This document shows positions 52,251-63,000 of a DNA stretch of 64,000 bases, piece by piece. The notes under the pieces are model-generated. The model searched no databases. It saw nothing but the letters and a program-made list of their open reading frames with translations, and was not told the DNA's origin. Where the stretch lies: positions 62,001-126,000 of the forward strand of contig NZ_PYGF01000012.1 of NCBI RefSeq assembly GCF_003014575.1, in the 5' to 3' direction. Origin of the DNA: Cecembia rubra (GTDB lineage Bacteria > Bacteroidota > Bacteroidia > Cytophagales > Cyclobacteriaceae). The position numbers and the translations under genes are program-made. Numbering within the stretch: the stretch's first letter is position 1; every line of letters starts with the position of its first letter.

Positions 52251-52284
52251 AGCGGTTCAATCACCCGCTCCAACAAAAATTGAA
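52251..52284 (+). promoter_or_regulatory. Candidate preQ1-I riboswitch controlling queE translation
   Basis: The 34 bases directly before the queE ATG can form the preQ1-I H-type pseudoknot. P1 is AGCGG (52251-52255) with CCGCT (52265-52269). The loop TTCAAT (52256-52261) can pair with ATTGAA (52279-52284), and an A-rich tail CAACAAAAA joins them. It shares GGTTC, CACCC and AACAAAA with known members, and 34 nt is the usual minimal size. The last pairing strand abuts the start codon, so ligand binding would block ribosome entry. The downstream gene makes the preQ0 precursor. This is my own pairing by eye, not a covariance search. Confidence 0.7.
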
Positions 52285-52911
52285 ATGGATAAAACTCAAA
52301 AAATAAAGGAAGGATTGATGCTTCCTGTCATGGAAGCTTTTTATACGGTCCAAGGGGAAGGAATGCATACCGGTGTTCCTGCATATTTTATCAGGTTAGG
52401 AGGCTGTGATGTAGGATGCGTTTGGTGTGATGTTAAGGAATCTTGGGAAGCAGAGAAATGGCCGATATTAGGTATCGAGGAAATTGTTGATCATGCCCTT
52501 ATTTATCCAGGTAGAATGGTGGTGATTACAGGAGGAGAACCTTTGATGTACAACCTGGATCCTTTAACTACATTACTTAAAGAAAGAGGTTTCTCTACCC
52601 ATATTGAGACTTCTGGGGCCCATCCTTTTTCGGGCCACTTCGATTGGGTATGTTTTTCACCTAAGAAATTCAAAGCGCCCCATCCCTCAATTTATGAGAA
52701 TGCAGATGAATTGAAGGTGGTCATCTTTCATAAGTCTGATTTTGATTTTGCAGAAAAACACGCTGCATTAGTAAAAGAGGATTGTAAAAAGCTGCTCCAA
52801 CCCGAGTGGAGTAAGTCAAGTCAAGTGATGGGAGCCATTGTTGACTACGTAAAAACACATCCAAATTGGAAAATTTCCTTACAAACTCATAAATTTATGG
52901 ATATTCCATAA
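52285..52911 (+). CDS. queE: 7-carboxy-7-deazaguanine synthase (radical SAM)
   Basis: QueE converts carboxy-tetrahydropterin to 7-carboxy-7-deazaguanine, the second committed step toward preQ0, queuosine and other deazaguanines. The 208-aa protein has the family start LPVMEAFYTVQGEGMHTGVP and the radical SAM cluster motif CDVGCVWCD (C-x3-C-x2-C). ITGGEPLMYN provides the SAM-binding GGEP, and VCFSPKKFKAP follows. Length and motifs are canonical. No queC, queD or queF is in the window. It is preceded by a candidate preQ1 riboswitch, and the OmpA-family gene starts four bases after its stop, so the two are in one transcript. Confidence 0.95.
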   Translation: MDKTQKIKEGLMLPVMEAFYTVQGEGMHTGVPAYFIRLGGCDVGCVWCDVKESWEAEKWPILGIEEIVDHALIYPGRMVVITGGEPLMYNLDPLTTLLKERGFSTHIETSGAHPFSGHFDWVCFSPKKFKAPHPSIYENADELKVVIFHKSDFDFAEKHAALVKEDCKKLLQPEWSKSSQVMGAIVDYVKTHPNWKISLQTHKFMDIP

Positions 52912-52915
52912 AGAC

Positions 52916-54832
52916 ATGAGAATCACCCTACTTGTTTTGTTATTTTTATTAGTGCTTCAAAGACTTGATGCTCAGACATATTCTATAATTGATAACAGAG
53001 CAATCAAACTTCATGAACAGGGTGATGAGTTGGTAAAGAGCCGTAATTATGATGAAGCAATAGAAAAGTATAAGTTGTCTATACAGCGTGAGGCAAACTT
53101 TTTAGAATCCTATATCAAATGGGGAAGGCTCTTGCTTACCAAAGGAAATCATGAAGAAGCGCTGGCTGTGGTCAATAGGGGAGAGTCCAGAGCAGGAAAG
53201 GCTTCAACAAAGATTAAGGCTGACTTTTCATGGCTGAAATTGAATATTTACCTGGGGCAAGGGGCCTTTGAAAAAGCTATTGATGAATTTGATACCTCAA
53301 GTGAATTACTGGATGAGGCGTTTAAAAGGTCCCATGAGTACAATCAAATCAAAAGTCAAATTGAATTTGTTGCAAAAAACATTGAGAACAAACTTTTGAT
53401 CCATAAACAAAAATTGCCTGACCCTATTAATGATTTTACCCTTCAGTATTTTCCTGTACTTACTGCAGACAGTAAAAAATTGCTTTTCACAAAAAGAGAT
53501 GGGACTGAAAATTACCATACAGAGGACATTTTTGTTTCATATTATGATAAAGAAATTGGATGGACAAAGCCTTCCGGGATTTCAGATAGTATCAATACAT
53601 ATTACAATGAAGGGACTTGTACGATTTCTGCAGATGGTAATATTCTGATTTATACCTCCTGTGATGCGCCGGATTCATTTGGAAGCTGTGATTTATATGT
53701 TGCCTATAAAGTCAATGGGCAGTGGCAAAAATCAAAGAATATGGGGAAGAATGTGAATTCCAGATCTTGGGATTCGCAGCCTTCACTTTCTGCAGATGGT
53801 AGGATTTTGTTTTTTTCATCCAATCGTAGAGGGGGTTATGGAGGTAACGATATTTGGTATTCATTATGGTTGCCGGATGGTTCCTGGTCTGAAGCAAAAA
53901 ATCTGGGATCAGTTATCAATACTGCCAAAGATGAAGTTTCCCCCTTTATTTATTTCAATAATGAAATTCTGTTTTTTGCTTCCAATGGACATCAGGGATT
54001 TGGAGGTATGGACTTGTTCGTTTCCAGAGTAGTTAAGGGTGAGTTTACCAAACCGGAGAACCTTGGTTATCCCATAAATGACCATAAGGATCAGTTTTCA
54101 TTGTTTATAACAGCTCAGCGAGATTATGCATATTATACTGAAAGTAATTATAACCAAGGAAAAGTTGAAAGGTCATTTCTTTACCGTTTCAAGTTTCCCG
54201 AAGAAATTGCCTTAGGGGAAAAATTGGTGGTGTCTCAGGGTAAAGTGCTGAACAGCAAGACAGGGCAGCCAATAGATGCCAAATTATCATTGGTTAGTCT
54301 GGCTAATGACAGTACGATGTATCAGTTTAGATCCGATGGAAAAACAGGGGAATTCTTAATGATTTACCCGGATCGTTCGTTTTCGGGCTTGTATGTTGAA
54401 AAGAAAGGTTATCTTCCAAAGATTTTTAATGTAGAGCGTGATAATCTGAAGAATAAAGAGAATTTAGAGATTTCTCTCACCCCAATTGCCAGTGGGGAAG
54501 AGTTTATATTTGAAAATATCTTTTTTGATTTTGATAAAGACGAACTTAAGCCTGAATCTAAAAGCTCCTTACTTAGACTTCTGGAATTTTTAAAAGAAAA
54601 TCCATCTGTCAAAATTCATATTATTGGACACACCGACAATGTGGGTACGGTAAGTTATAATCATAGTTTAAGTCAAAGAAGGGCTGAAAGTGTAAGGAAT
54701 TTTCTTTTGTCAAAAGGAATTCATGAATCAAGACTTACAGCAGAGGGTAAAGGAGATGCTCATCCAATACGGCCAAACGATAGTCCTGAAAATAGAGCGT
54801 TGAACCGCAGAATTACCATTTCAATCCTGTAA
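52916..54832 (+). CDS. OmpA-family protein with TPR, PD40 propeller and carboxypeptidase-regulatory-like domain (PorE-like)
   Basis: This 638-aa protein has a signal peptide (residues 1-19), TPR repeats (about 30-150; DEAIEKYKLSIQREANFLES), PD40/WD40-like beta-propeller repeats (LSADGRILFFSSNRRGGYGG, LFFASNGHQGFGGMDLFVSR), a carboxypeptidase-regulatory-like domain (about 445-525), and a C-terminal OmpA peptidoglycan-binding domain (FFDFDKDELKPESKSSL, HIIGHTDNVGT, NRALNRRITISIL). The same domain order is known in PorE, a type IX secretion component of Porphyromonas, but paralogues with this layout are common in Bacteroidota, so a secretion role is only likely. It starts four bases after queE. 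It should be exported and bind the cell wall. Confidence 0.87.
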   Translation: MRITLLVLLFLLVLQRLDAQTYSIIDNRAIKLHEQGDELVKSRNYDEAIEKYKLSIQREANFLESYIKWGRLLLTKGNHEEALAVVNRGESRAGKASTKIKADFSWLKLNIYLGQGAFEKAIDEFDTSSELLDEAFKRSHEYNQIKSQIEFVAKNIENKLLIHKQKLPDPINDFTLQYFPVLTADSKKLLFTKRDGTENYHTEDIFVSYYDKEIGWTKPSGISDSINTYYNEGTCTISADGNILIYTSCDAPDSFGSCDLYVAYKVNGQWQKSKNMGKNVNSRSWDSQPSLSADGRILFFSSNRRGGYGGNDIWYSLWLPDGSWSEAKNLGSVINTAKDEVSPFIYFNNEILFFASNGHQGFGGMDLFVSRVVKGEFTKPENLGYPINDHKDQFSLFITAQRDYAYYTESNYNQGKVERSFLYRFKFPEEIALGEKLVVSQGKVLNSKTGQPIDAKLSLVSLANDSTMYQFRSDGKTGEFLMIYPDRSFSGLYVEKKGYLPKIFNVERDNLKNKENLEISLTPIASGEEFIFENIFFDFDKDELKPESKSSLLRLLEFLKENPSVKIHIIGHTDNVGTVSYNHSLSQRRAESVRNFLLSKGIHESRLTAEGKGDAHPIRPNDSPENRALNRRITISIL

Positions 54833-55073
54833 TAGTTAAAAAAAACAAAAAAAAATTAACAAATGTTAATTTATTGTTATATGGATTAAAACATGATTTT
54901 TATTTTGATCTTGAACTTTTTAGAGGGTAGAAAATTTTTAATTGGATTTAATTTCTAAAACATTTAATTTCTTCATTATTTTTCAATTTCTAACTTATAA
55001 TTTCGTTTTTTTTGGAAATAATACCCTTTGTTTCTATTATTCGTTAGTTTATTACTAGTTAAAATCAAATACA

Positions 55074-58000
55074 ATGAAGAAAGTTTTATTAGTTGTCGCG
55101 TTAACCGCAATGACGACAGTGTCATTGTTTGCGCAAAGTAGGACGATCTCAGGAAAGGTAACTTCGCCCGAAGAGCCTGACGGAATTCCTGGGGTAAACG
55201 TTGTGATAAAGGGTACAACCTTAGGTGTTGTGACTGACTTCGACGGAAATTACAGTGTTTCTGTTCCTGAGGATAGAAATGTCTTGGTGTTTTCGTTTGT
55301 AGGATTTATTTCAAAAGAAATGACTATTGGTAACAACTCAGTTATCAATGTGGTGCTACAGCCTGATTTAAAAACACTTGGTGAAGTGGTTGTTGTGGGT
55401 TATGGTACACAGGAAAGACGAGATATCACTGGTTCAGTGGCATCGATTAACAATAGGTCTATTGAGAACCTGGTAACTCCATCCTTTGAATCACAATTGG
55501 CTGGGCGTGCACCAGGTGTACAGATTACCACGCCAAGTGGAACCTTAGGTGCGGCCCCGGTAATTAGGATTAGGGGTGTAAATTCTATTTCAGGAAGCGC
55601 CAGTCCATTGATAGTTATAGATGGGGTACCTGTAGTAGACGCTGATAGATCAGCAGTGATAGGTTCAAATCCTCTAGCCAACATTAACCCTGCAGATATA
55701 GAGTCATTTGAGGTGTTAAAGGATGGTTCCGCTACAGCCATTTTTGGATCCAGAGCAGCAAATGGGGTAATCCTTATAACCACAAAAAGAGGTTCAACAG
55801 GGAAAGCTCAGGTAAATTATAGCACTGCCATTGGTTTCAATGAAGCGCAAAACCGTTTTGAGCTTTTGAATGGTGATGATTTTGTGACCATAGCGAATGA
55901 AAGGAGAGCAAATGCAAACCAATCGCTATTAGCAAATCCCGGAGTAAATACAGATTGGCAGGATTTGATATTGAGAAGAGGCTTTACCCAGCAACACAAT
56001 CTATCCATATCTGGTGGATCTGAAGCCACTAAATACTTCTTTTCAATAGGCTTTACAGATCAGGAATCTGCAATTGATGTCAATGAAATGAGAAGGTACT
56101 CTTTTAGGGGTAATGTAGATCACAGTGTATCTAAATCCTTCAGAATTGGAACTTCATTAAACTATTCATTTACTGAGATTAATGGGTTCAACGAAGGAGC
56201 AAATTCGCTTTCGGGTGTAATGCTCAATGCTACAAGAGCATTGCCAAATGTGTCGCCATTTGATCCTGCCAATACCCGTTTTGATGGATTTAATGTAACA
56301 GCAGATGGTAGAACCACGGGATTTGGCAATAATTTGGCAGGTCCGGACAATAACCTTCCTAATATTGGTTTTGTACTTGCAAATAACGTCTTCAGAAACC
56401 GGGTTCATAGGCTTTTAGGAAATGTTTATGGTGAAGTAGATATTGTGAAAGGCCTTACGGCAAGGTCAATGGTAGGCGTGGATTTGACAATGGCAGAAGA
56501 TTTTCAGTCCTTGGATCCCAGGCATGGAGATGGGCAAGGTATAAATGGAAGCGTATTTATGGCTTACAATCCTGTACAAAGATGGAACTGGCAAAACACT
56601 TTGAATTATCAGACAATTTTGGCAGAAAACCATATTTTCAATATAACTCTTGGTGCCGAATACCAATATGATCAATTCTATAATTTCACTGCACAGGGGA
56701 CTGATTTTTCTGATGATTTCTTTAGAAGAGATAACTTGATTTCAGGTTCATATAACAATCAGTTTTCAGGAGGAGGATTTGCGGACCGTGGATTTGATTC
56801 TTATTTCAGCAGGATTAATTATGGTTATAAAGGCAAATACCTGCTTTCATTTACAGTAAGAAACGATGGTATTTCTGACTTGGCAAGAGAAAATCAAAGA
56901 GGAACCTTCTTCGGTGGTTCGATAGGATGGAGGATTTCAGATGAAGGCTTTTTCAATTCCAATGTCATTTCAGACTTTAAAGTGAGAGCTTCTTACGCTG
57001 AAGTTGGAAATACTGAAATAGGTACTTTTGCCGCATTCGGTGGGTTTAATCCAGTATTAGGTGGTGCAGGCGCAGGCTTGGGATATGCCAGGATAGCCAA
57101 TAGAGGATTGCTTTGGGAAACTTCCAAAAAACTTAATGCCGGTATCGATATGACCATTGGTAAAGTAACCTTGGCTGCAGATGTTTTCCGAAATAACATT
57201 GATGGGTTGATTTTGAGTGCGCCTACCATTCCTTCTTTGGGTGTTCCGGGCAATTCCATCAATCAGAACGTAGGTGCAATGTTTAATGAAGGGGTTGAGT
57301 TTCGGGTAATCACCAATGTAATTAATAGAGGAAAGTTCACTTGGAATACAGACTTTAATTACACTTTCTTGAGAAATGAAGTAACCAACTTGGTTCAGCC
57401 AATTGTTGGTACTTATAATAGAACAGTAGAAGGGGGTCCAATTGCCCAGCTATATGGATTCAGATGGGCTGGGGTCAACCCAGCTAATGGTAACCCCATG
57501 TATTTCAGTGGCGAAAATATAGTCCAATATAATTTGCAGCAGGGAGATTTGGGCTGGAGGGCCTTTGATCCAGCAAACCCATCGAATATTTCTACTCCAG
57601 CAGGACTTCCTACCCAGGATTTCTTAGGTAATACTTTGCCAAGATGGCAGGGTGGTTGGATCAACAATTTCACTTTTGGTAATTGGGACGCAGAAGTCTT
57701 TTTGAGATACTCAGGCGGTAATTATATCATGAATGAGACACTCAGGGGGCAGTTAGGTCAAGGATTCTCCAATAACAATGCAATTGTAATGAACAGATGG
57801 ACAGAGTCAGGTCAGGTTACAGATATACCCAAACAGTATTCTGGACAGGATGCCAACATGTGGTTGACAGCAGCATCTAATTCAAGGTTTATTGAGAAAG
57901 GCGATTTTTTAAGGGTACAAAACATTGTGGTTGGATACACGGTGCCTGCATATAAATTGCAAAGTGCATTTAATGGGGCAATTTCAACTGCTAGATTTTT

Positions 58001-58166
58001 TGCCCAGGCACAGAACCCATTTATCTTCACCAGATACAGTGGATTGGATCCGGAAGCCAATACATTCCCTTCAGGAGCTTTGACTCAGCAGTTACAATTT
58101 GGTGTTGATTGGAACGTTACCCCAATCTTCAGGACATTCTCCGTAGGTCTTAATGTAGGGTTTTAA
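55074..58166 (+). CDS. SusC-type TonB-linked outer membrane protein (pair 1)
   Basis: This 1030-aa protein has a signal peptide (residues 1-21), a carboxypeptidase-regulatory-like domain (TISGKVTSPEEPDGIPGVNV), a TonB box region (GEVVVVGYGTQERRDITGSV) and a plug with VIRIRGVNSISGSASPLIVI followed by DGVPV. A C-terminal beta-barrel ends in GLNVGF. With its SusD partner 24 bp downstream it would import an oligosaccharide or glycoside across the outer membrane. The upstream 241-bp spacer is extremely AT-rich, and I cannot assign a promoter. No extracytoplasmic sigma/anti-sigma pair is near, so regulation is not apparent. The substrate is unknown. Confidence 0.95.
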   Translation: MKKVLLVVALTAMTTVSLFAQSRTISGKVTSPEEPDGIPGVNVVIKGTTLGVVTDFDGNYSVSVPEDRNVLVFSFVGFISKEMTIGNNSVINVVLQPDLKTLGEVVVVGYGTQERRDITGSVASINNRSIENLVTPSFESQLAGRAPGVQITTPSGTLGAAPVIRIRGVNSISGSASPLIVIDGVPVVDADRSAVIGSNPLANINPADIESFEVLKDGSATAIFGSRAANGVILITTKRGSTGKAQVNYSTAIGFNEAQNRFELLNGDDFVTIANERRANANQSLLANPGVNTDWQDLILRRGFTQQHNLSISGGSEATKYFFSIGFTDQESAIDVNEMRRYSFRGNVDHSVSKSFRIGTSLNYSFTEINGFNEGANSLSGVMLNATRALPNVSPFDPANTRFDGFNVTADGRTTGFGNNLAGPDNNLPNIGFVLANNVFRNRVHRLLGNVYGEVDIVKGLTARSMVGVDLTMAEDFQSLDPRHGDGQGINGSVFMAYNPVQRWNWQNTLNYQTILAENHIFNITLGAEYQYDQFYNFTAQGTDFSDDFFRRDNLISGSYNNQFSGGGFADRGFDSYFSRINYGYKGKYLLSFTVRNDGISDLARENQRGTFFGGSIGWRISDEGFFNSNVISDFKVRASYAEVGNTEIGTFAAFGGFNPVLGGAGAGLGYARIANRGLLWETSKKLNAGIDMTIGKVTLAADVFRNNIDGLILSAPTIPSLGVPGNSINQNVGAMFNEGVEFRVITNVINRGKFTWNTDFNYTFLRNEVTNLVQPIVGTYNRTVEGGPIAQLYGFRWAGVNPANGNPMYFSGENIVQYNLQQGDLGWRAFDPANPSNISTPAGLPTQDFLGNTLPRWQGGWINNFTFGNWDAEVFLRYSGGNYIMNETLRGQLGQGFSNNNAIVMNRWTESGQVTDIPKQYSGQDANMWLTAASNSRFIEKGDFLRVQNIVVGYTVPAYKLQSAFNGAISTARFFAQAQNPFIFTRYSGLDPEANTFPSGALTQQLQFGVDWNVTPIFRTFSVGLNVGF

Positions 58167-58190
58167 TTCTCATCAAAAAATTATAAAGAG

Positions 58191-59723
58191 ATGAAAAAAA
58201 TTAGTGTTAACAATATAAAACTGGCAATTTCCGCTTTATTATTCGCGTTAGTCAGCAGTTCTTGTGATGTCACAGACCTTAGTCCGGCTAACCTGATTCC
58301 AGATTCTGATGCTTTTGCAACTGCAGCAAGGGTAGAATCTGTGGTATTAGGAGTGTATGAATCTGCACAACAAGGATTTTATCTGGGTTCTGCAGGTCAG
58401 GCAGGTCGAGGTTATCCCTTTGGTGCAGCCAATACCCAGCAAGGAGATATGCGTGGAGAGGACATGTACAACGATCAGTTGTTTTATGAAGTTACTTACA
58501 TTGCAGCGCACACTCCATTCAGTGCAAACAATAACGGAATGTGGATTTCCATTTACAGAATGGTCAATAGAGCCAATATTGTACTGGAGAATATTGAAAC
58601 AGCCCTTGAAAATGGAGTTATTACTCAAGAGCAAAGAGATATATACAGAGGTGAAATGCTCTTCTTGAGAGCCTTAGGACACCATGAGCTATTAATACAT
58701 TTCTCCAGACCATATATGGATAACCCTGACGCACCAGGTGTACCGTACAGGACAGTTGCAATCAATGATGTGCCTTTAGTGCCGGCAAATGAAGGCTTGG
58801 GAAGGACAACAGTAGGTGAAGATTACGCGCAACTGTTAGCAGATTTAAATGAAGCTGAAGGATTATTGCCATTGTCACGTAATTACAATAGGGTTAGAAG
58901 AGGAGCTGTTATAGGCTTAAAATCACGCATTAAACTTCACATGGGTGATTGGCAGGGTGTCTTGGATGAGTACAATAAACTGGTGGGTACTTATGCTTTG
59001 ACAGATAGCCCTGTTACGCCATTTAGGACGGTGAACAGCACAGAAAATATTTTCTCCTTTGTAAATACGCCGGAATCAAACCCTGGGGTGAATGGTGCCC
59101 TTCCATCCATGTATGGAAATCCAGCGAGAGGAGCAAGAGGTCTTGTAAAAGTGAGTCCATTGATTTGGAGATCAAACATTTGGCATCCAGAAGATTTAAG
59201 GAGGTCCGAATTGACAGATCGAAATGCAGGTGGAATTTATACATTAAAGTATCCAGATGCATTAACAAGGACTGATCCTAATCCAATTTTAAGGTTTGCT
59301 GAAGTGGTTTTAAATGCAGCAGAAGCACATGCACGCCTTGGGAACAATGCAAATGCAATTCAACTTTTGAACTCAATAAGGGATAGAGCATTGCCAGCAA
59401 CTGTACCTTCCTTCAGTTCTGCTGATTTTGCCAGTGTAGATGCTTTGCTTACAGCAATTTTTAATGAAAGGAGAATTGAATTTCTAGGAGAAGGAAGAAG
59501 ATGGGCAGATATCCATAGGCTTTCTGGAGAAGGAAGAATGGCTGGGATCCCAGCAAAAGCTACTTCCAGATCTATTACCTCATTGGATTTCTATACAACG
59601 GATAGAGCTATCCCTACAGACCATTCTTTGCCATATTCCAGTAATTTATTTATTTGGCCAATTCCTATTGATGAAATATTGAATAATAGTGGTACCCCAA
59701 TACCACAAAATCCAGGATATTGA
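58191..59723 (+). CDS. SusD/RagB surface lipoprotein (pair 1)
   Basis: This 510-aa lipoprotein has a signal with lipobox Cys (LLFALVSSSCDVTDL, Cys25). SusD-family features include AARVESVVLGVYESAQQGFY, LFLRALGHHELLIHFSRPY, the TPR-like helical region (YAQLLADLNEAEGLLP) and the C-terminal FNERRIEFLGEGRRWADIHR. It forms the lid over the SusC barrel and binds glycan at the cell surface. It is followed by a strong terminator, so pair 1 is a complete two-gene transcription unit. Confidence 0.95.
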   Translation: MKKISVNNIKLAISALLFALVSSSCDVTDLSPANLIPDSDAFATAARVESVVLGVYESAQQGFYLGSAGQAGRGYPFGAANTQQGDMRGEDMYNDQLFYEVTYIAAHTPFSANNNGMWISIYRMVNRANIVLENIETALENGVITQEQRDIYRGEMLFLRALGHHELLIHFSRPYMDNPDAPGVPYRTVAINDVPLVPANEGLGRTTVGEDYAQLLADLNEAEGLLPLSRNYNRVRRGAVIGLKSRIKLHMGDWQGVLDEYNKLVGTYALTDSPVTPFRTVNSTENIFSFVNTPESNPGVNGALPSMYGNPARGARGLVKVSPLIWRSNIWHPEDLRRSELTDRNAGGIYTLKYPDALTRTDPNPILRFAEVVLNAAEAHARLGNNANAIQLLNSIRDRALPATVPSFSSADFASVDALLTAIFNERRIEFLGEGRRWADIHRLSGEGRMAGIPAKATSRSITSLDFYTTDRAIPTDHSLPYSSNLFIWPIPIDEILNNSGTPIPQNPGY

Positions 59724-59737
59724 TAATAAGACTGATA

Positions 59738-59773
59738 AAAAGGCCTCCATTTCGAAATGGAGGCTTTTTTTTT
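59738..59773 (+). terminator. Strong intrinsic terminator after susD (pair 1)
   Basis: A perfect 10-bp stem, GCCTCCATTT with AAATGGAGGC, and a two-base centre (59743-59764) are followed by nine T residues. It lies 15 bp after the SusD stop codon. Confidence 0.95.
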
Positions 59774-59994
59774 ATTCCATATAATTTCAACGGACTTTTT
59801 ATGATTATTAAGTCTGTAAAATGAAAAACTGTATGTGAAATTTAAAAAATTCTATTTGAAATATAATTCTGTTTTTTGGAATGCTACAATGTTTGTGTTT
59901 GGATAAACAAGGATTTAAAGAAAAATAATTCAATAATATTTTATTTTAATATTTTTTTATAATTTTAACGCAGGCAAAATGTACTGCAATGTGT

Positions 59995-60023
59995 TTTGCC
60001 GGTTAGCTACAGAAATATTTTTG
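59995..60023 (+). promoter_or_regulatory. Candidate promoter of the second SusC/SusD pair
   Basis: TTTG (59995-59998) and TATTTTTG (60016-60023, an exact TAnnTTTG match) are separated by 17 bases, slightly short of the usual 19-20. The SusC start is 58 bp further on. The rest of the 357-bp spacer (59724-60080) holds the terminator and very AT-rich sequence with no recognised gene. Confidence 0.5.
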
Positions 60024-60080
60024 TTCGATCTTAGGTAAAAGATCAATTGAATTGCATTTGTTACACCTAATAGACCAGAT

Positions 60081-63000
60081 ATGAAGATATTTTTATCTTT
60101 ATCAACCTGTTTATTGTTACTTTCTACCATTCCTGTATTTGCACAAAGTAGAATTGTAAGGGGGCAGGTATTTTCCAAAAAGGACAATCAGCCCATTTCG
60201 GGCGCTTCCATTATATTGAAAGGAACTACAGTGGGTACGGCATCTGACCTTTATGGCCGTTATGTGCTTCAAGTTAACTTGGATGAGTTTACATTGGTAT
60301 ACAGCTATATTGGGCATCAAACCGAAGAAGTATTTTTTGGTGTAGAGAATACCATGGATGTTTATCTTTCTCCGCTTCAGGAAGCAATAGAGGAAGAAGT
60401 TGAGGTAGAGAAAGTTCTGGCAAAAGAGGAAGAAGTAGAAGATCCAGAAATTATTCTTCAAAAAGATGGTGCACGTACCAAAAGCCCGGGAGACTTAATT
60501 GAGAATATACCATACCAGTCTTTTGACAGAACTTTGCAGGGAAGGGTCCCTGGTCTTTCGGTAAAGGCAGCTTCTGGTATTCCAGGTGGTGCTATAAATG
60601 CACGAATTAGAGGAGTTGGTTCCATTTATGCAGGTAATGAGCCTTTATATGTAGTAGATGGTGTCCTGATAAATAATGTCTCTTATTCAATTTTCACACA
60701 GTCCAATCCATTGGCATTTCTAAATCCTAATGAGATAGAATCTGTTGAAGTGTTGAAAGATGCTGCTTCCACAGCCATTTATGGCAATCAAGGAGCTAAT
60801 GGTGTAATCATTATAACCACGAGAAAAGGGAAACCCGGAAAGGCTAGGATCGAATTAAATGCTTATGCAGGAGAAACTATTCCGATTAAATTTTTGGATC
60901 TTTTAGATGGGCCAGAATGGTATGCCATGAGAAGGGATGCCTTCAAAAACTCCGATGCTACTAATCCTGAGGCAAGGGCTTTATCCAATATGGGTGTTTT
61001 GCCGGATAATTGGAACCAATTAAGTCCAGCTCAATTAGATGAGCTTGGCCTAAATTTACCAACTTATGATTGGCAGAGGCAGATGATGCGGAAGAGCATG
61101 ATGCATAATTATGAGCTTAGCGCATCAGGAGGTGGTAAAACCACACTATATTATATTTCCGGATCTTATCATTACAGTGGTTCCTCTTTTCCTCCAGTGG
61201 ATTTTGAGAGAGGAACATTAAGAGCTTCCCTAAGTCAATCCATCAAAGAGCGAGTTCGCTTGGAAGCGAATGTGAATTTGGCTTCCATAGACCAGGCAGT
61301 TCCCTTTTCCACAGAAGGTTCCTTTATTGGAAGTCCTGCCTTCGCTGCTTCGACTATTTTAAGGCATAATCCCATTTTTAATGAGGATGGTTCTTTCAAT
61401 ACCCAAATAGGGGGACTTGCAGGACAAAATATTGCATTGGTTAATGAGTTTAATTCAGGACAGACAAGTACCAGATCAGGGGGGGGTAATTTTATTGTCA
61501 ACTGGAAAATTGCATCCAATCTCAATTATAAAGGGTTAGCGGGAGTAGATTACCGTGATTTGGAAGAATTTAGATTCAGAGACCCAAGGACGCCAGATGG
61601 ACAGGAAGTAAATGGAAGAAATGGTGTAGGGAATTATTCCGTTAAGCGCTACATGACCAACCATACTTTGGACTGGACGAAGAAAATTGACAAAAGTCTG
61701 ATATCGGCTTATATTGGTTATGAATTTTTAACTGAGGAAAGGGAGGGCTTGTCTTCAGAAGCCACAGGCATTACCACCCCAAGCTTCAATAACCTGCTTC
61801 CGGGATCTACTTTGGTTTCTTCGGATACAGTTTGGGCAGGGTATAAAAGGCAAGGTGCGTTTATAGGGCTTAACTATCAGTTGGCTGAAAAATATCTATT
61901 TCACCTAGGGTCAAGAGTAGACGGTTCTTCCCGTTTTGGATCAAACTTCAGATATGGCATTTTCCCATTTGTTAAACTGGGGTGGAACCTGGCCAAAGAG
62001 GATTTCCTGATCGCTTCTGGAAAGGTGTCAGATTTAAGATTAAGGGCTTCCTGGGGATTGGCAGGCAATGATCAGATTGGGGATTTCAGGGCTTTAGGAA
62101 TGTATGGTCCGGGAAATACCTATGCAGGTGGAACAGGTATCCGTCCTATTTCCTTTGATAACCCCAATCTAAGATGGGAAACAAATGAAACCATCAATTT
62201 AGGTCTGGATTTTGGATTCATAACTGGCAAAATTTCCGGCAGTATTGATGTTTTTCAGAGAAAAACGAAAGATCTTATACTAAATATCCCAGTATTATGG
62301 ATCAATAGGGCGGATCAATTTTTAAGGAATGTTGGTGGTCTTGAAAACCGTGGAATTGAATTTGAAATCAATACAATCAATATGGAACGTGGCATTTTTT
62401 CTTGGTATTCTTCCTTCAACTTCAGCTACATCCAAAATAAGGTTACATCCTTATACGATGGATTGCAGGTTGATCCGGACAATCCAAGATGGGCAGTGGG
62501 GATGCCTGTAGGAAATCCTGCATTCCCTGGACAATTAGCTCCTGGCTCCTGGTATGTTGCTGAATATGCAGGAGTAAACCCAGCCACAGGCAGACCAATG
62601 TGGTATGATGCCAATAGAAACCTTACTTACCTTCCTACGGATGCAGACAGGGTTTATTTTGGATCTAATTTCCCACCCTACTTTGGAGGTTTTAATAATG
62701 TGATTAAGATAAAAAGTTTTGAACTTACTACATTTTTTACCTATGAATATGGAGCAGTCGTGTCCGATGGGCAATACAATTTCCTCCGTGAAAACGGAAC
62801 AAGATTTACATTCAATTCTTTGCATGAGGTGAATGACCGTGCTTGGAGAGTTCCTGGAGATATGACAGATATTCCGAGAAATTTCGCACTTAATAGTGGT
62901 AATGCTGCCAGAAATCAGAATAGGAACTTTGGATCAGCTTCATTATTAAAGGCAGATTTTATCAGATTGGCTCAGGTAAATATTGCTTATAATTTCAGTT

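Noticed and set aside
55020-55073. TACCCTTTG before the first SusC gene as a promoter box
   Set aside because: It has three bases instead of two between TA and TTTG, and no matching -33 element was found.
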